Made by a program: the position numbers and the translations under genes
Shown here: positions 1 through 5,843 of the stretch, piece after piece
Position numbering within the stretch: position 1 is the stretch's first letter
Layout of the letters: the number at the start of each line of letters is the position of its first letter
Origin: Candidatus Omnitrophota bacterium
Lineage (GTDB): Bacteria; Omnitrophota; Gorgyraeia; S143-82
DNA: 15,035 nt
Direction of reading: 5' to 3'
Assembly (NCBI GenBank): GCA_027034965.1
Contig: JALVWL010000056.1
Location: forward strand, 1 to 15,035
The notes under the pieces: model-generated
What the model saw: only the letters and a program-made list of their open reading frames with translations
What the model was told of the DNA's origin: nothing
The model's database searches: none

Positions 1-49
1 TTTTGGTGCCAGACGAATGAAGAAACGCGTTTACCTAAGGAAGTAGGAT

Positions 50-535
50 ATGTATCAATTACTGTTGGGTCTGTATATTCTGGTCTGTTTCCTCCTGGTC
101 CTGGTTATACTTATGCAGTCTGGACGGGGAGGGGGATTGGTTGAGTCGTTTTCTGCCGCCGATACCCTCTTCGGTGGAAAGACGAATATATATATGGTGA
201 GGATAACTATGGTCCTGGGCAGCCTTTTCCTGTTATTTGCCCTCGGATTAAACTACTTTGTAGTCCAAAAAAGCAAATCAGTTGTCGAGAGATTGTTCCA
301 AGGGGAAATAAGCAAGCCCCAGCCGGTTTTGCCTGATAAAAATCCCTCTCCGAACCAGCAAAAGACCGTCTCTAATTCTGTTAAGGATGTGGAGGAAAAG
401 GGGACTAGCGCCCAGGTAGAAAAGACAGCAAAGCCAACGGAGCAGCCAGCAGAGATGCCTGCTAAATCAGCAGACACAAAGAATAAAGAGGCGCCTCAGC
501 CCGCAACCCAGCCCCTTGATGAAGCCGGCAAATAA
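50..535 (+). CDS. secG: SecG, preprotein translocase subunit, with a long C-terminal tail
   Basis: SecG is the small accessory subunit of the SecYEG channel in the inner membrane. Residues 1-21 form the first membrane helix and about 48-72 the second. They are joined by the family's glycine-rich loop (LMQSGRGGG, residues 21-29) and the conserved ADTLFGGK stretch (37-44). The core ends near residue 75, the usual SecG size. The remaining ~85 residues are a hydrophilic tail rich in Pro, Lys, Glu, Gln and Ala, probably disordered, making the protein 161 aa. The ATG at 50 has an AAGGAAG ribosome site at 37-43. The gene overlaps the following solute-binding protein gene by 17 nt, so the two are probably co-transcribed and translationally coupled. 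No promoter is visible in the 49 nt available upstream. The identification is firm; the role of the tail is unknown. Confidence 0.93.
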   Translation: MYQLLLGLYILVCFLLVLVILMQSGRGGGLVESFSAADTLFGGKTNIYMVRITMVLGSLFLLFALGLNYFVVQKSKSVVERLFQGEISKPQPVLPDKNPSPNQQKTVSNSVKDVEEKGTSAQVEKTAKPTEQPAEMPAKSADTKNKEAPQPATQPLDEAGK

Positions 536-2237
536 ATGGTTTGCGTCTCTATTACGGCTTCTTGTCTTTTCCATTGTCTTAATTGGTAGTTTGTTATGGT
601 TCTCATTTTATGACAGCGATTCCTATAATCCTATAAAGGACAGGATGATAGTCTTAAGGCTTGCCTCTGATCCGAAATCGTTCAATCCCATCGTTGCCCA
701 GGAGACATCTACCACATCCGTTACATCCCTCTTATTCGAAGGCCTGGTAAGGATAGATCCCTTTACTCAGCAGCCCCTGCCCAACCTGGCCTGGAAGTGG
801 GAAGTCTCTGAGGATGGGAGGAGATGGAGGTTCTATCTTAGGAAGGGACTAAAGTGGTCGGACGGTTTCCCCCTTACTGCCGAAGATGTTGCCTTTACCT
901 TTAACTCCCTTATATTCAATCCAGCCATCCCTAACAGTGCCAAAGAGATCTTCACCATAGATGGCCAGCCCATAAAGGTGGAGATAAAAGATGAATATAC
1001 TATCGACTTTATCCTGCCTGATAGATTTGCCCCGTTCCTAGAGGCTATGACCCAGGAGATACTCCCCAGACACATCCTTAAACCCATAGTCGATAGGGGA
1101 GAGTTTAGCAGTGCCTGGAGCCTTTCGGTTTCTCCTGGGGACATTGTCTGCAACGGGCCGTATCGGCTGAAGAGATTTGTTCCAGGACAGTTTGTTAAAT
1201 TAGAGGCAAATTCCTACTACTGGCGCAGAGATAGAGATGGAACTCGCCTGCCCCACATCCCGCAGGTAGTGATGATGATAATCCCGAGCGATGATACTGC
1301 CCTGTTGAAGTTCCTGGAAGGAGAGTTGGATTTCCTCTCCTTGCGGCCGATGGATTATATCCTTCTGAAAAAGAGACATCTCAAAGATGTGCGTTTGATA
1401 AACCTTGGCCCTTCCCTGGGGACCAATTTCCTTGTCTTCAATCAGAACCCTTCTGCCCCTGTACCTGAATATAAGCTGGGTTGGTTTAAGGATATCCGAT
1501 TCAGGAAGGCCATTGCCCACCTGATTGACCGAGAAGGCATAATCAGGACAATCTATTCTGGCCTAGGCCAGGCCCAATATGGTCCGCTGTCCGAGGCCAA
1601 TGGCTTTTTCTACTCCCCGGATCTCTGCCGCTATGGCTTCGATAAGAAGGAGGCCTTGGCATTGTTAGGTGATATGGGATTCAAGGATAGAGATGGAGAT
1701 GGGATTCTAGAGGATGAGGCCGGCCATAGACTCGTGCTTTCGCTCGTTACAAATGCCAATTCCAGTGAAAGACTACAGATAGCATCAATCCTCGCCAGGG
1801 ACATGAGGACAGTTGGGATAGATTTGAGATATATCGGTATAGACTTCAATGACCTGGTTACAAGGCTTACCTCATCCTTTGACTGGGAGATCGCCCTGAT
1901 AGGCCTTACAGGTGGATTTGATCCCCACTTTGGCAAGAACGTCTGGTCCTCAAAAGGCCCTCTGCATATATGGTATCCAAGAGAAAGACAACCAGCTACC
2001 GATTGGGAAAGACAAGTCGATGAGATATTCGAGACCGCCGTGAAAGAACTTGATAGAGAAAAGAGAAAGGCCCTTTATTCCAGGTGGCAGAGGATTATAT
2101 CCTGCCGCCTGCCCGTGATATATACCGTAACCCCATCCAGGCTCTTTGCCCTCAAAGACCGCTTTGAAGGGATAAAACCTTCCCCTTATGGAGGAGTCCT
2201 CCACAACATAGCCGAACTAAAAATAAAAACCAAGTGA
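519..2237 (+). CDS. Peptide ABC transporter substrate-binding protein (SBP family 5, OppA/DppA-like)
   Basis: This is an extracytoplasmic solute-binding protein of family 5, which captures oligopeptides, nickel or similar ligands for an ABC importer. Residues 9-30 form one hydrophobic helix. No lipobox cysteine follows it, so I infer an uncleaved signal anchor rather than a lipoprotein. The family signature spans about 88-128 (PNLAWKWEVSEDG, then LRKGLKWSDG and LTAEDVAFTF). A DRDGDGILED loop typical of these proteins lies in the second half. Length (572 aa) is normal. ATG 519 is preferred over the in-frame TTG at 516; neither has a clear ribosome site, consistent with coupling to secG, whose stop codon lies at 533-535. 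No permease or ATPase genes are in the window, so the ligand cannot be inferred. The stop codon (2235-2237) lies inside the palindromic repeat that starts near 2230. Confidence 0.88.
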   Translation: MKPANKWFASLLRLLVFSIVLIGSLLWFSFYDSDSYNPIKDRMIVLRLASDPKSFNPIVAQETSTTSVTSLLFEGLVRIDPFTQQPLPNLAWKWEVSEDGRRWRFYLRKGLKWSDGFPLTAEDVAFTFNSLIFNPAIPNSAKEIFTIDGQPIKVEIKDEYTIDFILPDRFAPFLEAMTQEILPRHILKPIVDRGEFSSAWSLSVSPGDIVCNGPYRLKRFVPGQFVKLEANSYYWRRDRDGTRLPHIPQVVMMIIPSDDTALLKFLEGELDFLSLRPMDYILLKKRHLKDVRLINLGPSLGTNFLVFNQNPSAPVPEYKLGWFKDIRFRKAIAHLIDREGIIRTIYSGLGQAQYGPLSEANGFFYSPDLCRYGFDKKEALALLGDMGFKDRDGDGILEDEAGHRLVLSLVTNANSSERLQIASILARDMRTVGIDLRYIGIDFNDLVTRLTSSFDWEIALIGLTGGFDPHFGKNVWSSKGPLHIWYPRERQPATDWERQVDEIFETAVKELDREKRKALYSRWQRIISCRLPVIYTVTPSRLFALKDRFEGIKPSPYGGVLHNIAELKIKTK

Positions 2238-2268
2238 AACAAAATCTTCCAGAAAGAATCCGTTTCAC
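2230..2268. repeat. Palindromic interspersed repeat, copy A1
   Basis: GTGAAAC at 2234-2240 and GTTTCAC at 2262-2268 are a perfect 7-bp inverted repeat. They enclose a smaller imperfect palindrome around TCTTCCAG. The unit contains the stop codon of the solute-binding protein gene. The 23 bases from CCAAG at 2230 through 2252 recur exactly at 3112-3134. There is no T-run after the hairpin, so it is not a standard intrinsic terminator. It resembles REP-type extragenic palindromes. Confidence 0.8.
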
Positions 2269-2270
2269 TT

Positions 2271-2338
2271 TATGACAAAATCTTCCAGGAAGAATCAGTA
2301 TCACAAATGATTACAAAATGAGTGACATTTGAGTGACA
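2271..2338. repeat. Palindromic interspersed repeat, copy A2 (left direct repeat of the TA cassette)
   Basis: The core TCTTCCAGGAAGA at 2281-2293 is a perfect palindrome with 6-bp arms around one A. Bases 2275-2338 match 3121-3184 at 62 of 64 positions. The two stretches therefore form long direct repeats on either side of the toxin-antitoxin genes. Confidence 0.85.
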
Positions 2339-2349
2339 AATGAGTGTCA
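2319..2349. promoter_or_regulatory. Three 11-bp-period direct repeats upstream of the TA promoter (possible operator)
   Basis: TGAGTGACA occurs at 2319-2327 and 2330-2338, and TGAGTGTCA at 2341-2349. Spacing is exactly 11 bp, about one helical turn. The array ends 4 bp before the -35 box of the phd promoter. Type II antitoxins usually repress their own promoters, so an operator role is plausible. That role is inferred from position only. Confidence 0.45.
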
Positions 2350-2353
2350 ATAC

Positions 2354-2382
2354 TTGACAATCTTATAAGACTATGCTATTGT
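2354..2382 (+). promoter_or_regulatory. Sigma-70-type promoter of the toxin-antitoxin operon
   Basis: TTGACA at 2354-2359 is a consensus -35 box. A 17-bp spacer separates it from TATTGT at 2377-2382, which carries an extended -10 TG (TGC). Transcription would start near 2389, just ahead of the antitoxin ribosome site. Confidence 0.7.
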
Positions 2383-2400
2383 TTTTCTGAGGTGAGTCTT

Positions 2401-2691
2401 ATGCGTTTTTCCTCTATTAGAGAAGTTAGGTCGAATCCTAAAAAGGTATGGGAAAAGTTAAAAGATTCTGGTGAGCTTATTCTTACCAGCCATGGTAAAC
2501 CTATTGCCTTAATGTTGCCGGTTGATGAGGATTCTTTTGAGGATGTCCTCTACGCTGTGCGTTATGCTCTATCCAAAAATGCTGTTTCAAATATGAGGAA
2601 TTTATCGATAAAGCGCAAGTCACATAGGTTGTCGTTGGATGAAATAAATAAGGAGATACTATTTGCGCGCAAGGAAAAGAGTACTTCTTGA
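2401..2691 (+). CDS. Phd/YefM-type antitoxin
   Basis: This is a 96-aa antitoxin of the prevent-host-death / YefM family. It is expected to bind DNA with its N-terminal domain and neutralise the adjacent toxin with its C-terminus. The N-terminus (MRFSSIREVRSNPKKVWEKL) and the following ELILTSHGKPIALMLPV match the family pattern of a helix followed by the strand with T-x-x-G-x-P-x-A. The tail is charged, as expected for the toxin-wrapping segment. I chose ATG 2401 because GAGGTGAG at 2389-2396 is well spaced and because the promoter at 2354-2382 would lie inside the ORF if an upstream in-frame codon were used. The 3' end overlaps the PIN toxin gene by 29 nt. Base composition looks more AT-rich than the flanking housekeeping genes, suggesting acquisition. 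Confidence 0.85.
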   Translation: MRFSSIREVRSNPKKVWEKLKDSGELILTSHGKPIALMLPVDEDSFEDVLYAVRYALSKNAVSNMRNLSIKRKSHRLSLDEINKEILFARKEKSTS

Positions 2692-3079
2692 TACCAATGT
2701 CATTGTTTCAGGGCTTTTGTCTAAATCAAGCCCGCCTGCTATATTAATAGATAACCTGCTAATGCTAAAATTTGTATTGCTATATTCCACCGAGACTATT
2801 GAGGAGTATAGAGATGTTTTGCATAGAAAAAAATTCGGGTTTGATTCAGATGATATCTCTACATTCCTTGAATTTATTCGAATATATGGCGAAGAGGTGG
2901 TAATAATTCCCTCTAAATATCCTAAATTCAAAGATGAGTTTGATAGGAAATTTTACGACATTTATATACAGGGAGAGGCGGATTTTCTGATAACTGGTAA
3001 TATAAAGCATTTGCCTAAAAACAAAGGTATTATCACACCCAAACAAGCCTTATCTAAAATAAGACCATTAACCGAGTAG
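2663..3079 (+). CDS. PIN-domain toxin (putative VapC-like RNase)
   Basis: This 138-aa protein is a PIN-domain toxin, a family of metal-dependent RNases paired with antitoxins. Seen in the sequence: the N-terminal LLDTNVIVSGLL with Asp10; the TIEEYRDVL helix with Glu48; and DRKFYDIYIQGEADFLITGN with Asp94, Asp99 and Asp107. This acidic set is characteristic of the fold, and the ADFLITGNIKHL ending matches the PIN subfamily annotated as putative toxin components. The start is TTG at 2663, supported by AGGAGA at 2651-2656 with 6-nt spacing; no ATG is available nearby. The 29-nt overlap with the antitoxin gene implies coupled translation. Family and pairing are clear; the RNA target cannot be read from sequence. 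Confidence 0.85.
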   Translation: MRARKRVLLDTNVIVSGLLSKSSPPAILIDNLLMLKFVLLYSTETIEEYRDVLHRKKFGFDSDDISTFLEFIRIYGEEVVIIPSKYPKFKDEFDRKFYDIYIQGEADFLITGNIKHLPKNKGIITPKQALSKIRPLTE

Positions 3080-3111
3080 ATGATAATCGAACTGTCCTTA
3101 GATAACAAAAT

Positions 3112-3184
3112 CCAAGTGAAACAAAATCTTCCAGGAAAAATCAGTACCACAAATGATTACAAAATGAGTGACATTTGAGTGACA
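3112..3184. repeat. Palindromic interspersed repeat, copy B (right direct repeat of the TA cassette)
   Basis: It begins with the same 23 bases as copy A1 (CCAAGTGAAAC onward) and then continues like copy A2, including two TGAGTGACA units. The 3121-3184 segment matches 2275-2338 with two mismatches. It starts 33 nt after the toxin stop codon and is followed almost at once by the MITE-like element at 3197. Confidence 0.85.
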
Positions 3185-3196
3185 TTAGGGTTTAAC

Positions 3197-3500
3197 CCGG
3201 ATTATGCATTAGAATTCTTTACCTTCCATCGCCTGGTTAATCAAACCTCTCTTTTCTTATCTTATTAACAATCAAGCATGAAGAATGGAGCATGGAGAAT
3301 GAAGGAAATTTTTTATTAAGAAGAAAAAATACTCTAGTAAATAAAAATCCTTCATGCTTCCTTCTTCCTCCTCCATTCTCAAAACTTGTGTTGTGGTTTT
3401 TAGTTTTTAGTTTAACCACATGGTGAATTCTTATCTTTAGCTTTTCCTATTGTCCTACAAGGAGTTCCATTATATCACAAATTTCTATTGCATAATCCGG
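3197..3500 (-). mobile_element. MITE-like element, copy 1 (304 bp)
   Basis: The ends are perfect 12-bp terminal inverted repeats: CCGGATTATGCA at 3197-3208 and TGCATAATCCGG at 3489-3500. Similarity continues a few bases inward (TAGAA). The interior is an imperfect long palindrome: a purine-rich GAATGGAG-type block, an AT-rich loop, and a matching pyrimidine block. The same sequence is found in opposite orientation at 8828-9193, and partly at the window end. No transposase is encoded, so it would have to move in trans. I see no convincing target duplication. It fills most of the 523-nt gene-free stretch 3080-3602; the rest is repeat copy B, a promoter and a leader ORF. Confidence 0.8.
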
Positions 3501-3524
3501 ATGAAAATATCTATTTATCCTTAC

Positions 3525-3552
3525 TTGATTTTAAATGTATCTGATATACAAT
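3525..3552 (+). promoter_or_regulatory. Sigma-70-type promoter for the surface-protein gene
   Basis: TTGATT at 3525-3530, a 16-bp spacer, and TACAAT at 3547-3552. Transcription would begin near 3559, right at the AGGAG of the small leader ORF. The -35 box lies 24 bp from the end of MITE-like copy 1. Confidence 0.55.
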
Positions 3553-3569
3553 AATATATAGGAGTGGAT

Positions 3570-3602
3570 ATGGAGATAGGGGCCTTTAGAAAAGGGGGGT
3601 GA
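3570..3602 (+). CDS. Ten-codon leader ORF (MEIGAFRKGG)
   Basis: ATG at 3570 is preceded by AGGAG at 3560-3564 with 5-nt spacing, a better ribosome site than that of the large gene behind it. The ORF runs ten codons and its TGA (3600-3602) abuts the GTG start at 3603. The G-rich end of the ORF could also serve as the ribosome site for that GTG. It may act by translational coupling or reinitiation. It is too short for homology evidence, so coding status is an inference. Confidence 0.4.
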   Translation: MEIGAFRKGG

Positions 3603-5735
3603 GTGATAGGACGTATATTTAGGGGCATATTTTTATGTTTTGCGCTGTTCCTTTCATTCTCTTCGATGATTATGGCAGCAGCCCCCCAAAAGATCCATTA
3701 CCAGGGTAGGTTGACCACTCCTTCTGATGGTCCTATATCACCGGGCGAGTATACTATAACTGTGCGGATTTATGATTCCGAAACTGGTGGGACAAAACTC
3801 TGGGAAGAGACACATACTGTAACCCTGGACAAGAAGGGCTATTTTTATATAGAATTAGGAGACAAAATGCCCCTTACACTTGACTTTACCCAACCTTACT
3901 GGATGAGTATAGAGGTCAATTCTGATGGTGAGATGAGCCCTCGCATACCATTACTGTCGGTTGGATACAGTTACAATACAGAGACTATAGATGGAGTGGA
4001 TTCCCAACAGTTCTTACGCAGCGATGTGGACGATACTATGGAGGCAAATCTTACAATAGAGGGGACAACGACTATGCAGTCTAGCTTGGTTATTAGTGGA
4101 GTAGAGGATGATATAACCGCACCTAGTGGTGAAGATATAAAGATAAAGCCAGAAGATAATGGTAATGTCATTATTGAACTATCTTCGGGTAATTTTAAAA
4201 TAAACAATGGTTCTTCTGATCTCTTTTCCTTGGACAAAGATGGCAATATCACTATAACACCGACTGACAATAGCAAGACCGTTACGATAAATCCAGGTAA
4301 CCTTATAATTGGTAATGGTACTCCCTCCACTGCTGGAATGAATGGTGGAGACCTGTTTGTAGCGGGTGACCTGGAAGTAGGGGGATCTTTGACATATGGG
4401 TCTGTTTCAGCAGGGGATAGTGCCCTTGTGATAGATGTCGACGATGATGAGGCCTTGCTTGTTCGAAAAAATGCAGACGCAGGGGATGTATTCGTTGTGG
4501 ACACCAATGCCGCAAATGTAGAGGTGCGTTCAGGGGTAAGCGGGAGCACGAATGCATTGATAATGAGCCATAATAATACGGATGCAGAGATTAGCACGAG
4601 CACTGGCAGGTTGATCCTAGAACCGGCCTCTGGAAATCTGACCCAGGTAGGGCCAGGAAGTACTACGGCCAGTCATTTGAGTTCTCCCAGCAATCAGGAT
4701 CTCTTTGTGGTGGGTAATATGGAAGTGGATGGGCAAACTTATATAGACAACAATCTTTCTGTTCAAGGCCAAACTACCTTAAGCAACAGTACTGGTGATA
4801 CCCTTGTCATTACCCAGGGTGGCAGCAATGATGCCTTAGTAGTGCAAAACGGACTTACGCGCATAGGAAGTGGTACTCCGAGTTATGCAGATGGTGCCAA
4901 TGATTTATTTGTAGGTGCTGACTTAGAAGTAGGAGGTAACGGATATATCAGCGGTAACCTCACGGTTAGTGGGAGTATCTTTGGGGATGTTAACCCTGGC
5001 TTAACGGCAGGCTCTGTTGTATTTGTTGGGAATAGTGGCGAATTAACAGAGGATAATGCAAATTTTTTCTGGGACGCTAGTTCTTACAGATTGGGTATTG
5101 GTACAAGCTCTCCATCTGCAACCTTGGATATATTTGGCAGTAGTAATGAATTGAGACTTTCCTACGACGCAAGTACCTATGTGTCTCTTATGTCCAGCAG
5201 TACTGGCAAACTCTCGATAAGCTCCTCTTCCAGTACGCAATCCTCTATAAAAATAGGGGATGGTACCTCTAAAGATGCTGTTGTATTCTTTGACGGAGAC
5301 AGCCAGGACTACTATGTTGGAGAAGACGATAGCGATAATGCCCTAAAAATAGGCAGTGGCTCAAGTGTTGGTACAAATGCCTATATAACAGTTTTGTCTT
5401 CTGGAAATGTTGGTATCGGCACCACTTCTCCATCTACGACTTTGGAGGTAAATGGCTCTGGTCTCATATCCACAGACTTTACCGTCAACGGCAACACAAC
5501 CCTAGGCGATGCCTCAAGTGACAGTGTAACAATAAACGCCAGTACGATGTCTGTACCAAATAATTTGAATGTAGATTCAGATACGCTCTATATAGATGCG
5601 GCAAATAACCGGATAGGTATTGGGACAACCTCTCCTGGCGGGAAGCTGGATGTAAGGGGTGGATCTACGAGTGGTGATTATACAGCAGTCTTTTATTGTG
5701 GGACCGAACTCGCCGCCTGGATAAAAAAGAAATAG
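3603..5735 (+). CDS. Secreted repeat-rich surface protein with tail-fibre-type GIGTTSP repeats
   Basis: The 710-aa product has a clear Sec signal peptide: Arg4/Arg7, a hydrophobic core over about 8-24, and AAA at 25-27 as likely cleavage site. Residues 28-125 form a beta-rich domain beginning PQKIHYQGRL, of the type at the start of many large exported repeat proteins. After it come repeats rich in Gly, Ser, Thr, Asn and Asp. DLFV-x2-(D/N)-(L/M)-EV-x-G recurs at about 250-261, 366-377 and 434-445. GIGT(S/T)SP, typical of phage tail-fibre and endosialidase-stalk-like proteins, occurs at 498-504, 604-610 and 672-678. The last is followed by a KLDVRGG stretch and a Lys-rich end. I see no enzyme motif and no C-terminal chaperone or anchor. 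Start is GTG 3603, fixed by the signal peptide and the G-rich stretch 3594-3599. Likely a fibrous cell-surface or extracellular protein; its function is unknown. Confidence 0.75.
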   Translation: MIGRIFRGIFLCFALFLSFSSMIMAAAPQKIHYQGRLTTPSDGPISPGEYTITVRIYDSETGGTKLWEETHTVTLDKKGYFYIELGDKMPLTLDFTQPYWMSIEVNSDGEMSPRIPLLSVGYSYNTETIDGVDSQQFLRSDVDDTMEANLTIEGTTTMQSSLVISGVEDDITAPSGEDIKIKPEDNGNVIIELSSGNFKINNGSSDLFSLDKDGNITITPTDNSKTVTINPGNLIIGNGTPSTAGMNGGDLFVAGDLEVGGSLTYGSVSAGDSALVIDVDDDEALLVRKNADAGDVFVVDTNAANVEVRSGVSGSTNALIMSHNNTDAEISTSTGRLILEPASGNLTQVGPGSTTASHLSSPSNQDLFVVGNMEVDGQTYIDNNLSVQGQTTLSNSTGDTLVITQGGSNDALVVQNGLTRIGSGTPSYADGANDLFVGADLEVGGNGYISGNLTVSGSIFGDVNPGLTAGSVVFVGNSGELTEDNANFFWDASSYRLGIGTSSPSATLDIFGSSNELRLSYDASTYVSLMSSSTGKLSISSSSSTQSSIKIGDGTSKDAVVFFDGDSQDYYVGEDDSDNALKIGSGSSVGTNAYITVLSSGNVGIGTTSPSTTLEVNGSGLISTDFTVNGNTTLGDASSDSVTINASTMSVPNNLNVDSDTLYIDAANNRIGIGTTSPGGKLDVRGGSTSGDYTAVFYCGTELAAWIKKK

Positions 5736-5743
5736 TGGATCGT

Positions 5744-5789
5744 GAAAAATCCACCCAATCACCCCAAAACCCAAGTTCACTATAGTGAA
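5744..5789. promoter_or_regulatory. Two palindromes between convergent genes
   Basis: The first is a hairpin with 5- to 6-bp arms (GTGGAT and ATCCAC). On the minus strand it is followed by a T-rich run, so it may be a weak terminator for uvrC. The second, TTCACTATAGTGAA at 5776-5789, is a perfect 14-bp palindrome resembling an operator, although no promoter is adjacent. Confidence 0.35.
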
Positions 5790-5803
5790 ATCTCTCCCAC
5801 TTA

Positions 5804-5837
5804 ATGAAACAAAATCTTCCAGGAAAAATCTGTACCA
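5804..5837. repeat. Palindromic interspersed repeat, copy C
   Basis: TGAAACAAAATCTTCCAGG and its continuation to TACCAC match copies A and B almost base for base over 34 nt; similarity then stops. It lies between the 3' ends of the surface-protein gene and the convergent uvrC gene, six bases from the uvrC stop codon. Confidence 0.8.
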
Positions 5838-5843
5838 CTGCTT

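Noticed and set aside
1..49. Possible tail of an upstream gene such as tpiA, often next to secG
   Set aside because: One frame stays open to a stop at 44-46, but the 14 residues do not resemble the end of TpiA or anything else I recognise.
2344..2400. Longer antitoxin starting upstream of 2401
   Set aside because: The extra codons would cover a consensus promoter, and ATG 2401 has its own well-placed ribosome site.
3237..3419. A 60-codon minus-strand reading frame within MITE-like copy 1
   Set aside because: It lies wholly in the repeat, is not kept open in the same form in copies 2 and 3, and has no ribosome site.
2230..3500. CRISPR array
   Set aside because: Repeat copies are few, unequal in length and irregularly spaced, and enclose genes rather than uniform spacers.
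3971..4603. A 210-codon minus-strand frame opposite the surface-protein gene
   Set aside because: It is low-complexity Ser/Pro/Thr translation caused by the repeats of the real gene on the plus strand.
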